The translations under genes were made by a program, and so were the position numbers. The notes under the pieces were generated by a model that did not search any database, had not been told where the DNA came from, and was given only the letters and a program-made list of their open reading frames with translations. From Riptortus pedestris (lineage: Eukaryota; Arthropoda; Insecta; Hemiptera; Alydidae), in NCBI GenBank assembly GCA_019009955.1, contig CM032231.1, positions 109,047,001-109,111,000 of the forward strand: 64,000 nt of DNA, given 5' to 3'. Positions 21,789 to 32,392 of this stretch are shown in pieces (position 1 is the stretch's first letter; every line of letters begins with the position of its first letter).

Positions 21789-22430
21789 GTCCGTCACGCA
21801 GGGGCTGCGTAAACTAAGCAGATTTCCCACGTGAAGTTTTACAATAGAGAAATCTGCCTAATAACAGCTGTAGTAGTAAGTAACTTCTAAACCTATTCAC
21901 GAGAGGGACGAATAATTACAAAAACGGCCGCCAGAGCTCACGGCGGAAAGTCCGAACATAGCCACTGCTGCCGAGCACATGCAGAATACAAATGCAAATA
22001 TCTCAGTTAATATTCAAGATAGAGAATAAATGTATATAACAATATTTATAGTAAATTTAATTTGCAATAAGATTGATTCTATAATATTTTTCGATCCGAC
22101 GTATAGTAACGGAGATATTTTGAATTTTCAAAAATCCCCCCCCTCTAAACCCCCCCTCCCACTAGTCCGATTTCAGCCATTAACGAACTTGATCTCTCTT
22201 TTTACGTAAAACGCTTAAATATGAAGTTTGGTAACGATTAAACAAAAATTGCGACCGCTAGAGCGTTAACAGACAAATATATATATATATATATAGATAT
22301 ATAATTTTGAACGGACCTCATTTTCGTCATCTCCTGGGTAGGATCGATGGACATTTGAGGAAATTTTTCAAAACTCGCGTCATGAGTACGACCTCAATAG
22401 CTGATTTCCCTTAAGGGAAATCTGCTAAAA
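21789..22430 (+). mobile_element. Family A Helentron-like element, reference complete copy
   Basis: This copy shows the full anatomy. (1) A 5' end GTCCGTCACGCAGGGGCTGC with hairpin ACGCAG/CTGCGT. (2) A subterminal AGCAGATTTCCC that is the exact inverse of the 3'-terminal GGGAAATCTGCT. (3) A variable 5' body. (4) 'atgcaaatatctcagttaat'. (5) A C-tract block at 22136-22159 (G-rich on the minus strand). (6) GACCGCTAGAGCGTTAACAG followed by TA repeats (22279-22300). (7) The 3' block 'ttttgaacggacctcatttt'. (8) A 20-bp perfect palindrome, GATTTCCCTTAAGGGAAATC. (9) The end CTGCTAAAA. There is no ORF. The layout matches Helentron/Helitron2-type non-autonomous elements, inserted between A residues (T-T on the other strand) with no target duplication seen. 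Confidence 0.85.
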
Positions 22431-22579
22431 TGTTTATATTCATGCACCAGTGAAATTTACCGCCTTTTATACAAAGGAGAAAAAAAAAATAGATACCAAT
22501 TTTGTATTGCTGTCCCTATATCTTTTTCAGGGGTTTTCTCTTAAGTGGAATTCACTATTGAGAATCTCCCCAAATTATT

Positions 22580-22640
22580 GAAAATATTTTCAAACTCCAT
22601 TGGACCTACCAAGGAGATGACGAAAATGAGGTCCGTTCAA

Positions 22641-22726
<86 letters not shown>

Positions 22727-23270
22727 CTGTTAACACTCTAGCGGTAGCAATTTTTGTTTAATCGTCACCAAACTTGGTATTTAATCGTTTCATGTAAAAA
22801 GGAAGATCAAGTTCGTTAACGGCTGAAATCGGACCAGTGGGAGGGGGGGTTTAGAGGGGGGATTTTCAAAAATTCGAAATATCTCCGTTATTATGCATCG
22901 GATCGTAAAATTGTATAGAACCAATCTTATTGCAACTTAAATTTACTATAAATAATGTTATATACATTTATTCATTATCTTGAATATTAACCGAGATATT
23001 TGCATTTGTATTCTGCGTGTGGTCGCCAGTAGGCTATGTTCGGACTTTCCGCCGAGAGCTCTGGTGGCCATTTCCATAACTATTCGTCCCTCGTATAGGT
23101 TTAGAGGTTAAGTTAACTGGTTTTTGGGGCTAGAAACTACTGGGTTATTACGCCCTAAATAATGTTTTAGGTTTAGAGGTTTCTTACTGCTACAGTTGTT
23201 ATTAGGCAGATTTCTCTATTGTAAAACTTCACGTGGGAAATCTGCTTAGTTTACGCAGCCCCTGACGGAC
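22580..23270 (-). mobile_element. Family A Helentron-like element, 3' hairpin truncated
   Basis: Minus copy tail-to-tail with the 21789-22430 copy, 150 bp apart. It carries a long TA tract interrupted by GATA (about 22645-22722) and the G-rich block GTGGGAGGGGGGGTTTAGAG near 22838. Its 5' terminus has a 4-bp loss in the hairpin (CAGCCCCTGACGGAC). Confidence 0.88.
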
Positions 23271-23703
23271 TTTTTTTTTACTCTGACACGAATATAATCT
23301 GAGTTATTCGGATTTTGGCTCCCTCAGCCATTAATGTAAACCTCAATTCCTCCGACAACTTAAAGCCATTATCAACTCATGTTCAGATTCGAAATCAGAA
23401 GTTCTCTTCGGTCCATACTTAGAAAAAAGAATGTGATCTGAGTATTAACATGGTATCTGCTTAGTTTTCATTCTGGTTGAGTATATTAATACTAAATGTT
23501 CGAAGCGGAACTTCATAGGCGTAATATCCTCTTAACAATTTTATCAAACGGAAACAGATAATAAGAGGTTACGTTTAGGTTAGATAGTGACTAATAAATC
23601 AGACGGATTTTCATTAGTAACGTTCATAGGCCAACATCCATTATTGTTACCTAGATCATATTTCCATTTGAGGTTTACGATATTTAGAAGATAATTCTTA
23701 TTG

Positions 23704-23740
23704 ACCACACGGGAATCGAACTCCTCTAGGTTTACTAAGT
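23704..23740 (-). mobile_element. SINE fragment (B-box region)
   Basis: CACGGGAATCGAACTC and CTCTAGGTTTAC match the inverted head of the SINE family seen at 1161-1345. It is too short to be certain. Confidence 0.35.
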
Positions 23741-23792
23741 TTTATCAATTATGCATTACAAATTAATCTTGTTATACGATATGGATAACAGC

Positions 23793-23907
23793 AGATTTCA
23801 ATTAAGGGAAATCAGCTATTGTGGTTGAACTCGCAACGCGAGTTTTGAAATATTTCCTCAAATGTCCATCGATCCTACCCAGAAGATGACGAAAATGAGG
23901 TCCGTTC

Positions 23908-23986
<79 letters not shown>

Positions 23987-24432
23987 TATATATACATTTG
24001 TCTGTTAACGCTCTAGCGGTCGCAATTTTTGTTTGATCGTTACCAAACTCGGAATTTAATCGTTTTATGTAAAAAGGAAGATTAAGTTCGTTAATGGCTG
24101 AAATCGGACCAGTGGGAGGGGGGGTGGTTTAGAGGTGAGGATTTTCGAAAAGTCGAAATATCTCCGTTATTATGCGTCGGATCGAAAAATTGTATAGAAC
24201 GAATCTTATTGCAAATTCAATTTACTATATAAATTGTTTTATACATTTATTCTGTATCTTGAATATTAACCGAGATATTTGCATTTGTATTCTGCGTGTG
24301 GTCGGCTATGTTCGGCCTTTCCGCCAAGAGCTCTGGCGGCCGTTTCTGTAACTATTCATCCCTCATGAATAGGTTTAGAGGTTACTTACTACTGCAGCTG
24401 TAATTAGGCATATTTCTCTATTGTAAAACTTC
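23793..24432 (-). mobile_element. Family A Helentron-like element lacking the 5' tip
   Basis: It starts at CAGCAGATTTCAATTAAGGGAAATCAGCT, carries a long TA tract (about 23914-23982) and a G-block near 24114-24124, and stops after 'atttctctattgtaaaacttc' without the ACGCAG hairpin. Confidence 0.88.
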
Positions 24433-25431
24433 TTTTTTTTTACTCATTGACTCAAAATTTATTAAAGGGCGATAAACTTGCCGGTTTTTAAGAAAAATAT
24501 TTTTATATATTGCAGTTTTATTTTATACTTATGTATTTTCGATAGATATGAAGTTATTTAATTTATTTTTAAACAAAGATGTTAGTATTAGTAGCTAGTA
24601 ATAGTAGAGCTATTTCTGGCTTGAAGTAGCTAATTTAAGTGCTAGAACCTTTGGGATGAATCGAAACTCTGGCTTGCCCTCTGAGCCTCTGGGTTTGACT
24701 TTTGTGTTGTTTACTCTGTAGACTCCCCTCTTCCTAGAATCGACCACTTCCCCTTTGCCGCTCCCAACAGCAAAATACCCGGCCCCGAACCCTGGTTCCT
24801 TCCGCCTGTTGGATAAAGCACTGGATTCCACCATTATATCACGGATATTATCCCCGTCTGGCTAACCGATTCCCGCCTTGCGCAACCTACGTTCTTTCGT
24901 GTTGTTCATTACGTATACGGGAGCTGTTTCTATTATTAGAAGTTTCTCATTCATGCCATAGTATCTTAGCAATATAAACGTCTTTAACTCATAACCGTAT
25001 CAACGCAATACTCATTATATGCATTCAAATCAAAGCTGTAAATGAAACCGCATACTGTAAAGAATTAGGTCACAACTGTTAAGAGAATTCTTTTTTATAT
25101 CTAATCTTGTACAAATATTTTTTTTTTAAAAAAAAAGAACCATTCCCTTTACCTTTATGAATTCTTCATCGTCAAGCTCTGATGGTTACACCTTGTAGTT
25201 GCAACATTGTGTTCTTCCTGAAGCTGCCCTTTTGATATTTGTATACCCACCGACTTCCATAAAATGTTACAAGTCCTCAAAATACAATTTTCTTGGCCTT
25301 CCTCTTCGCGAATGCCCAAGGTCCTTCCTCACATTCGGACATATTCGTGATGTTTCATCCTCCTTTTTTCCTTAGCCTTGATGAGACTCTTTTTTATTCA
25401 CTTACCTCATTTATAACTTCCATGCTGGGTT
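24433..25431. other. Unassigned; contains a GC-rich island at about 24610-24900
   Basis: The island stands out from AT-rich surroundings and holds a 74-codon minus-strand open frame (24610-24834) with an ATG but no recognised domain. It may be part of an unrecognised transposon. The rest is featureless apart from T and A homopolymers near 25110-25135. Confidence 0.35.
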
Positions 25432-25543
25432 TTAGCAGATTCCATCAACAGCTACTGAGGCCGTGCTCATGACGCGATTTTCGAAAAATATCTTCAAATG
25501 TCCATCGATCCTACCCAGGAGATGACAAATATAAGGTCCGTTC

Positions 25544-25581
<38 letters not shown>

Positions 25582-26021
25582 TTTGTCTGTTAACGCTCTA
25601 GTGGTCGCAATGTATGTTCAATCGTTACCAAATTCGATATTTAAACGTTTTATACAAAAAGACAGATCAAGTTCGTTAATAGCTGAAAGCGGGCCAGTGG
25701 AAGGGGGGTTTAGATGGGGGATTTTCGAAAATTCGAAATATCTCCGTTACCATACGTTGGATCAAAACATTTTATAGAACAAATCTTATTGCAAATTAAA
25801 TTTACTATAAATATTGTTCTATACATTTGTTCTCTATCTTGTATATTAAACGAGATATTTGCATTTTTATTAAATGTGGGCGGATAACGCACGAGTGAGT
25901 TTCCGCCAAAAGCTAGTTCGGCCATTTCAGTAACTGCTCGGCTCTCGTATGGAGATTTCTCTATTGTATAACTTCATGTGGGAAATCTGCTTAGTTTACG
26001 CAGCCCCTGCGTGACGGACTT
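25432..26021 (-). mobile_element. Family A Helentron-like element, near complete
   Basis: TTTAGCAGATTCC opens it; the 3' hairpin is damaged (ATTCCATCAACAGC). A short TA tract lies near 25550-25583 and a G-block near 25700-25710. The 5' end, CAGCCCCTGCGTGACGGAC, is intact at 26002-26020. Confidence 0.88.
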
Positions 26022-26212
26022 TTGTTTAGTCCAACTTGTTCTGGTGATTCTTTTTTCAAATCCACAGTTCCATCGCTTCCCACTTATTATATTCCCTATT
26101 GTAAAGAGTCCAACACGTAAAGAGTCCAACAGGTTCGTACACGTAAAGCAGTATACTCGAAAAGAAACGTTTTTATTTTCATATCCATGCTTAAATGCAT
26201 ATTAGTTATAAG

Positions 26213-26720
26213 ACCGTCACGCACGGCTGCGATAAATAAGCAGATTTCCCACGTGCGTCACTTATTAGCATTTATCTCAAAACGTAAAAGTTCAATGAGA
26301 ACAATATTTGGTATTTATGCTTGGAATAAAGTGATCCATAATATAACAGCTCATTACTAATATGACATGAGTCGGAGTGGGGGGTTACTAAAGGTTGAAA
26401 ACGAAAGAAATGGAAATATCTCCGTTAATAATGAAGATAGACAATAAATGTATATAACAATATTTATAGTAAGTTTTATTTGCAACAAGATTAATCCTAT
26501 ACAGTTTTTCGATCCGGCGTATAATATGGGATATTTCGAGTCTTCGAAATTTTCTTTCTCTAGACCGCCCTTTCCACTAGTTCAATTTCAGCCACTAACA
26601 AACACGGCCATCAGTTTTGTATGAAACACTTATATTTGTATGATGAGAGCGCTAACAGACAAATATATGTCTATATACATACATAAAATTGTAACCTCTC
26701 TCGGTAAATTGATTTTTTTC
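26213..26720 (+). mobile_element. Family A variant (subfamily with different 5' body)
   Basis: The 5' end is ACCGTCACGCACGGCTGCG with AAGCAGATTTCCCACG. It is followed by a body, 'gtcacttattagcatttatc', shared with the copy at 59493 rather than with the main subfamily. It carries GGAGTGGGGGGTTACTAAAGG. The 3' end is degraded after 'agcgctaacagacaaatata'. Confidence 0.75.
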
Positions 26721-26789
26721 TCGAAATGTCACGATACTTTTTCATTTCACATGAAATAGACATGGTATCTGAAAGTTGATTTTTGGTGT

Positions 26790-27690
26790 CTGTTTGTTTG
26801 TTACTCTTTCACGCATAAACGGCTGAACCGAATATTATAAAACTTTGTATGTATATTACTTCTAACCCAACTTAGACTTTAGGCTATATTAATATTCTCT
26901 CAGACGAACAGGAGTGGGGGTTATAAGGAAGGACTAAAATTAAAAATAGCGATATTTACATTCCCATTGGTTTTTTTCGGCAATCAAGCATACCAAAAGT
27001 TGTTTATTTTTCTATTTAGAGTAACTATTGTTATATACACTTTTGCCGTATACCGAAGTATAAATGAGTTATACGCTAAAAACTATAGCGGTAGTCAACA
27101 ATTTTATTTGACACTAACGATTGCACCGAACTTAGCAAAACTCAGTATGTGATTTAGCACTAGTTCCTCCATGATAATAAGCTGTTGCGATATTTCTAGG
27201 GACGGGCAGGAGTGACGGTTATAAAGGAAGCCAGAAATTAAAAATAGCGATATTTCGTTTCCTATTTGTTTTTCGGCAAATATGAACATTACAAAAGTTG
27301 TTTAATTTGTTATTTAGAGTAACTTTTGTAATATTCATTTTTGTCTTTTAACAAAGTATAAACGAGATATACACTATAAATTAAAGAGGGAGTCAACTAT
27401 TTCATTGGGCGCTAACGATTAAACAGAACTTAAAAAAACTGGGTATGTCAATTAGCATTAATTCTTCCATGATTATAAGCTATATTAAAATTTTTAGGTT
27501 AGAACGGGAGTGGTGGTTATTAGGGAGACCTGAAATAAAAATTTGCGATTTCATTGTCAAATGCCAACAACGGGTATTAACCCTAAACACTGGGACTGGT
27601 AAATGTCAAAATATTGTGCAAAGTAAAGCCTTGCTAAAAAAATACCATCACCATTCAGACTAAAATGAATTCCCGAGCGAAGCCGGGTAA
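26790..27690 (+). mobile_element. Helitron-type element with three ~300-bp internal repeats
   Basis: The left part holds GTTTGTTTGTTACTCTTTCACGC followed by ACGGCTGAACCGAAT, a motif common in insect non-autonomous elements. Three diverged ~300-bp repeats follow, starting near 26887, 27200 and 27498, each with GGAGTGRBGGTTATWAGG. The right end, CCCGAGCGAAGCCGGG (27672-27687), is the GC hairpin typical just inside Helitron 3' ends. The expected CTAGT terminus is replaced by TA repeats of the adjoining family A fragment. Assignment is by motif resemblance. Confidence 0.6.
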
Positions 27691-27724
27691 TATATATATA
27701 TATATATATCTATATATATATATC

Positions 27725-27755
<31 letters not shown>

Positions 27756-27868
27756 GAACGCACGTCATTTTTTTCATCTCCTGAGTAGGATCGACGGACA
27801 TTTGAGGAAATTTTTCGAGATAATCGCGTTATAGCTGACTTCCCTTAGGGGAAATCTGCTAAAAGTAC
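27691..27868 (+). mobile_element. Family A 3'-end fragment beginning in its TA tract
   Basis: TA repeats (27691-27750) lead into 'attttgaacgcacgtcattt', GGATCGACGGACATTTGAGG, the hairpin CTTCCCTTAGGGGAAA and CTGCTAAAA. It is fused directly to the preceding Helitron-type hairpin. Confidence 0.85.
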
Positions 27869-28102
27869 TGAGGGCCGTGAGTCTAGAAGGCCCAAAAATG
27901 GAGCTAGCAGAGCCGAGGAAGCGAGGATTGGGGAGGCGGAGGAAACAGAGCATGAAGTCTGTAAGGTAGCCCTAGGAATAATAGCAGGGGGGAAGAGGGA
28001 AGGTCAATGCTGCTGGGGATATAGACTCTTCTATCTTTACTACCTGTCTCTACCTAGCTCAGCCTCTTCTTACGTTTATAAACATTTAGCACATTTCTCT
28101 TT
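27869..28102. other. GC-rich unassigned island
   Basis: A purine-rich, GC-rich patch (27880-28015) is followed by a pyrimidine-rich stretch (28020-28070). No domain or repeat family is recognised. Confidence 0.35.
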
Positions 28103-28166
28103 TAGAAAAATTTCTTCAAATGTCCATCGATCCTACCCAGGACATGAAAATGCGGTCCGTTCAAAA

Positions 28167-28236
<70 letters not shown>

Positions 28237-29305
28237 ATGTGTGTGTGTGTGTGTGTGTGTAATGCGTCTGATTTCAGTCCCCAGGTGTTATTTGCTGCTA
28301 TAGATAATGTGTTGATGAGTTTCAATAATCATTCTTGTAGTTTGTCTATACGAGTATTCCAATTAAGTTTACTGTCATTCTTTATACTTTTACTTTAATT
28401 TAACGTTGTTATTGTTAGTTCTTTTTATATGTATCCCATACTTTTGAAATAATTTATCTATAAATTAATTGTAACACACTACAAATGCATGTGACATACT
28501 AACTCGCATGGGACATGCAGAAACAAATAAACGGCCTTCTTATAGGGTTACTATAGGAAGGAAACAAATACAAAAATATATATATATTGTCTGTTAACGT
28601 TCTAGTGGTCGCAATTTTGTTAATTCGCCATCAAACTCGATATTTAAATGTTTTATGTAAAACTACAGATCAAGTTCGTTGGGTTAAATCCGACCAGTGG
28701 GAGGGGGGTTAGAAGGAGGATTTAGAAAATTCTTAATATTGCCGTTATTATGCGTCGTATCGATAAATCGTATACAGCCAATCTTATTGCAGTTGTAATG
28801 TTCTATAAATGCTGCGATGTGCAATGAGGTCCGTTCAATCTGATCGATACCAAACTTGATATTTAATCGTTTTATGTATAAAAAAAAATTAAGGTAGTTA
28901 ATGGTTAAACTCGGGTCAATGGGAGGGGGGGGGGCTTCAAGAACTCGAAATATCTCTGTTACTATACGTAGGATCTAAAAATTGTATAGAATCAATCTTA
29001 TTTTAAATGTAATGTTCTATAAATGTTGTTATATGTGTTTTTTCATTATCTTGATTATTAACCGAAATATTCAATTTTTTTTTAGTTTTCGGCCCTTAGT
29101 AAAAACCCCCACTCTTACTCATGTCTTACGGGTGTTATCATAAAACAGTTATATTATGAAGCCTTTGTTTGATGCCTAAATTCGAAATATCTCCGTTACT
29201 ATACGTCGGATCGAAAACTTGTATAGAATCAATCTTAATGCAAATTACATTTACTATAAATATTGTTATATACATTTATTCTCTATCTTGAATATTAACA
29301 GATCT
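28103..29305 (-). mobile_element. Cluster of partial family A copies in the same orientation
   Basis: There are at least four pieces. A 3' fragment (28103-28260) has a TA tract passing into (GT)n. A body fragment without ends (28578-28815) restarts at 'ttgtctgttaacgttctag'. A further body copy runs 28820-29165 with the G-block near 28920-28933. A last body fragment is 29176-29300. None has a complete 5' terminus. 28261-28577 between the first two is unassigned. Confidence 0.75.
28171..28260. repeat. Compound (TA)n(GT)n microsatellite
   Basis: TA repeats run to about 28220 and change to GT repeats to 28260. Confidence 0.95.
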
Positions 29306-29401
29306 ACAATGTAGGTAGATGAAAGAAATGGCTACACTTCCAATGTAACAATTTACTAAAATGACAGAGCGCTTTCGATTCAGTGGATCACCATTAGTGC
29401 C

Positions 29402-29458
<57 letters not shown>

Positions 29459-29710
29459 CGCATACTAAGACTTGAATGGCTTAAACTTAAATACTAAAAT
29501 ACATCTATGACTGCACAATGCAAACTGATTGTAACCTTCTTTAAAGTTGTTTATTGTTTGTTTGGTCACAATATCACAATCACTATTGCAATACGAGCAA
29601 TATATAACCTTAAGTAAGGTTACAACCAGTTCACTCTATGCAACCATAATGCAACAAGAAATGTATCTTAGTATTTAAGTCATTCCCAGTCTTGGTCAGT
29701 ACACATAATT
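29306..29710. repeat. Inverted repeat with TA microsatellite
   Basis: Arms of roughly 90-100 bp lie at about 29460-29555 and 29590-29700; compare ACTTAAATACTAAAATACAT with the inverse of ATGTATCTTAGTATTTAAGT, and TTGTAACCTTCTTTAA with the inverse of TTAAGTAAGGTTACAA. A TA tract is at 29403-29456. GAGCGCTTTCGATTC near 29368 resembles the tail motif of Penelope-like elements, so the region may be a rearranged element of that type. Confidence 0.5.
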
Positions 29711-29764
29711 TACAGCACACTGCACTTTGCAATAGCAATGTGTAATATATATAATGTAGCACCT

Positions 29765-29913
29765 TTTAACAGCCGAGAGGATGTGAAAATAAAATTCTCG
29801 AAATGTTGGCCTAGATTAAAGCTTCTTTCACAAACATTGACCACAAGCCTGGAAAATAAAACCACACTATCTATGATTATTGCATGTTCGAAAATTTCTA
29901 TACACTTTTCTCT

Positions 29914-29984
<71 letters not shown>

Positions 29985-29990
29985 CAGAAT
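29765..29990. repeat. Possible Penelope-like tail motif and (TC)n(TA)n microsatellite
   Basis: GAGAGGATGTGAAAATAAA followed by TTCTCGAAATGTTGGCC has the form of the 'GAAACGTTG' tail region of Penelope-like elements (weak). TC repeats (29911-29936) run into TA repeats (29937-29980). Open frames on both strands here are artefacts of the microsatellite. Confidence 0.4.
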
Positions 29991-30487
29991 ATTGTTTCCT
30001 CAAAAATGAAAGCTATTATGACTGAGATTAATCTGTGAGATTTTTGGACAAGGATTGAGAAAGGAGGTGAGATAACATGACTGTAACAACACCAGCTATT
30101 TTCAAGCAATAAAAGAGGCGTTGCGTAACTGGTAGGTTTCATGGCACCGTATTATGCATTTAGTAGGTTTCTTAATAAGTCGAAACCCAAATCGAGTGAA
30201 TTCTAAACTGACTATGCTTTGAATGTTTAATATTGACTTCTTTTAAAAAAAAAACACTCACGTAATATTGACGTAGTTAAAAGTCTTCCATAATCAATTT
30301 AACACACAGAGTCGGAACAGCATCGCAAGACAGAGAGATATCTCTATTGTTCTGTATAAATTGTCATTTCAAAATATGTTTTTAGAATTTAAACAGGTTT
30401 TTTCCTATGAGAATTGCATACAATATAATCCACATTGTTCAACCATACTGTACATGGTTAGCGTACATCCAGTTCATACCTCAATAT

Positions 30488-30593
30488 ATAAAACGTCCGT
30501 CACGCTAGGGCTGCGTATACTGTAACAGATTTTACACGTGCTGATATAACACTCTAGTAATGTCATCTCACCATATATTTCCATTTTAGCAGA
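30488..30593 (+). mobile_element. Old family A variant, 5' part, split by a younger copy
   Basis: CGTCCGTCACGCTAGGGCTGCG, then ACACGTGCTGATATAACACTC, aligns with the variant copy at 43467 (CACGAGCTGTTATAACACAC). The sequence is interrupted at 30593/30594 and resumes at about 31302. Confidence 0.75.
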
Positions 30594-30709
30594 TTTCCAT
30601 TAAGGGAAATCAGCTATTGAGGTTGTACTCATGACGGAATTTTCGAAATTTTTCTTCAAATGTCCATCGATCCTACCCAGGAGATGACGAAAATGATGTC
30701 CGCTCAATA

Positions 30710-30773
<64 letters not shown>

Positions 30774-31301
30774 CTGTTACCGCTCTAGCGGTTGCAATTT
30801 TTGTTTGACTCAATAAGTCAAACTCGAAGAGAGAAAGATCAAGTTCGTTAACGGCTGAAATCGGACAAGTGGGAGGGGGGGTTTAGAGGGGAGGATTTTC
30901 AAAATATCTCCGTTACTATACGTCGGACCAAAAACTTGTACAGAATCAATCTTATTGCAAATTAAATTTACTATAAATATTGTTATATACATTTATTCTC
31001 TATCTTGAATATTAACCGAGATATTTGCATTTGTATTCTGCGTGTGGTTACCAGTAGGCTATGTTCGGACTTTCCGCCGAGAGCTCTGGCGGCCGTTTCC
31101 ATAACTATTCGTCCCTCGTGAATAGGTTTAGAGGTTAGGTTGACTGTTTTTTGGGGCTAGAAACTACTGGGTTATTACGCCCTAAATAATGTTTTAGGTT
31201 TAGAGGTTTCTTACTACTACAGTTGTTATTAGGCAGATTTCTCTATTGTAAAACTTCACGTGGGAAATCTGCTTAGTTTACGCAGCGCCTGCGTGACGGA
31301 C
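30594..31301 (-). mobile_element. Family A Helentron-like element, complete, inserted into an older copy
   Basis: It begins TTTAGCAGATTTCCATTAAGGGAAATCAGCT, carries a TA tract (30713-30768) and a G-block near 30872-30881, and ends CAGCGCCTGCGTGACGGAC. Both termini are preserved, and the flanks belong to one older variant copy. This makes it the best copy for defining the element's ends. Confidence 0.92.
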
Positions 31302-31470
31302 TTTTTATGTCAAAATTGGACGAGTAGTAGTGGGGTTTTTTGAAAACAGGAAACTTGGAATAACTCGCTTAATATTTGAATTAAGAAATAATGTATAGAA
31401 TAATTTCTGTAGAGCATTATCAGTTTAACTAGATTGGCTCAATAACATTTTTCGTACTGGAGAGAAGTTA
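31302..31470 (+). mobile_element. Old family A variant, continuation after the nested insertion
   Basis: AATAACTCGCTTAATATTTG and the following ~90 bp match the 43467 variant (AATTACTCGCTTAATATTTG). This shows it is the second half of the element begun at 30488. Confidence 0.7.
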
Positions 31471-31508
31471 ATGATCTCTTAATAACGGTATTGCTTAATT
31501 ACACACTC

Positions 31509-31733
31509 GGGTTAGCTATGTAAGTTAAGGTGGTTGCTCTTAATCTCATTTGGCAAGCCTACAGTTGTGAGTTCGGTTCTCACCTGAGCATTAGGAATTT
31601 CTTTAGTAACGAACTGAATAATAAAATCCTCGGTCCCACCCTGGCCAGAAAAGAGTAGTAACCAGCAGAAAATCTGTTCCAATTAGCCATATTAGCACAA
31701 ATTGGACGTTAACAAATAACAATAGTTATGTGG
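31509..31733 (+). mobile_element. tRNA-headed SINE copy, full length
   Basis: The head GGTTAGCTATGTAAGTTAAGG is followed by the B box GAGTTCGGTTCTC, the body CCACCCTGGCCAGAAAAG and the 3' end TTGGACGTTAACAAATAAC. Confidence 0.85.
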
Positions 31734-32028
31734 ATCTCAATTGTTAATTTATTCCTTTTTATTAGTAATATATTTCTCAAAGAAGAATATTTAAGTAAAT
31801 ATTCCTAACTTAAATTAAATGAACAAGGTATTAGAGCGATGATCATTGCATTTTCGTTAGACTCAAATAACTGTGGCCTACACTAAAAATTAATAAATTT
31901 ATCCAGTTATATTATGGTAAAATATAATACGTTTAATTGAATATATCTTTATATGTCATTTATTGATTCCCATTTTAGGCTACCAAGTTTAAATGGGAAA
32001 AGGTATATATATTTTAGAACAATTTTCA
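31734..32028. other. AT-rich spacer between SINE copies
   Basis: Nothing is recognised. Confidence 0.5.
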
Positions 32029-32172
32029 TGCCAGGGTGGAACTAAGGATTTTATTTAATGATAGAGTTCGTCACTAAAGAAATTCCTGTTACCCAGGCGA
32101 GAATCGAAATCATGACTTGGTTGGCCAAGTGAGATTGCGGCCAACGCATTAATCAGACTATGGCTATCCTGA
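32029..32172 (-). mobile_element. tRNA-headed SINE copy, 3'-truncated
   Basis: On the minus strand it reads from the head (AGCCATAGTCTGATTAATGC) through the B-box area (GATTTCGATTCTCGCC) to GCCACCCTGG-type body; here CCAGGGTGG is visible in the + sense. The 3' tail is missing. Confidence 0.75.
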
Positions 32173-32392
32173 ATTCCATGGACATTATTAAGATTTAATA
32201 AAAATCTATTTCAAATCACACTGCATATTTAGTTTCGTTTTAGGAGAGATATCATCCTCAGTATAAACTATTTTTTGGGACATTGATTGTACCTTTCTGG
32301 AAAAGCAAGGGTTCACAAGTCCTCCCTTTTAATTTACTTAAAAATCGAAATATATTGTCTCACTTTGAACGAATATATTTTGTAATCAATAT
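32173..32392. other. AT-rich spacer
   Basis: Nothing is recognised. Confidence 0.5.

Noticed and set aside
21789..22430. Family A as a classical terminal-inverted-repeat MITE
   Set aside because: The inverted repeat is subterminal at the 5' end (about 30 bp in), the two tips have different hairpins, and no consistent target duplication is visible.
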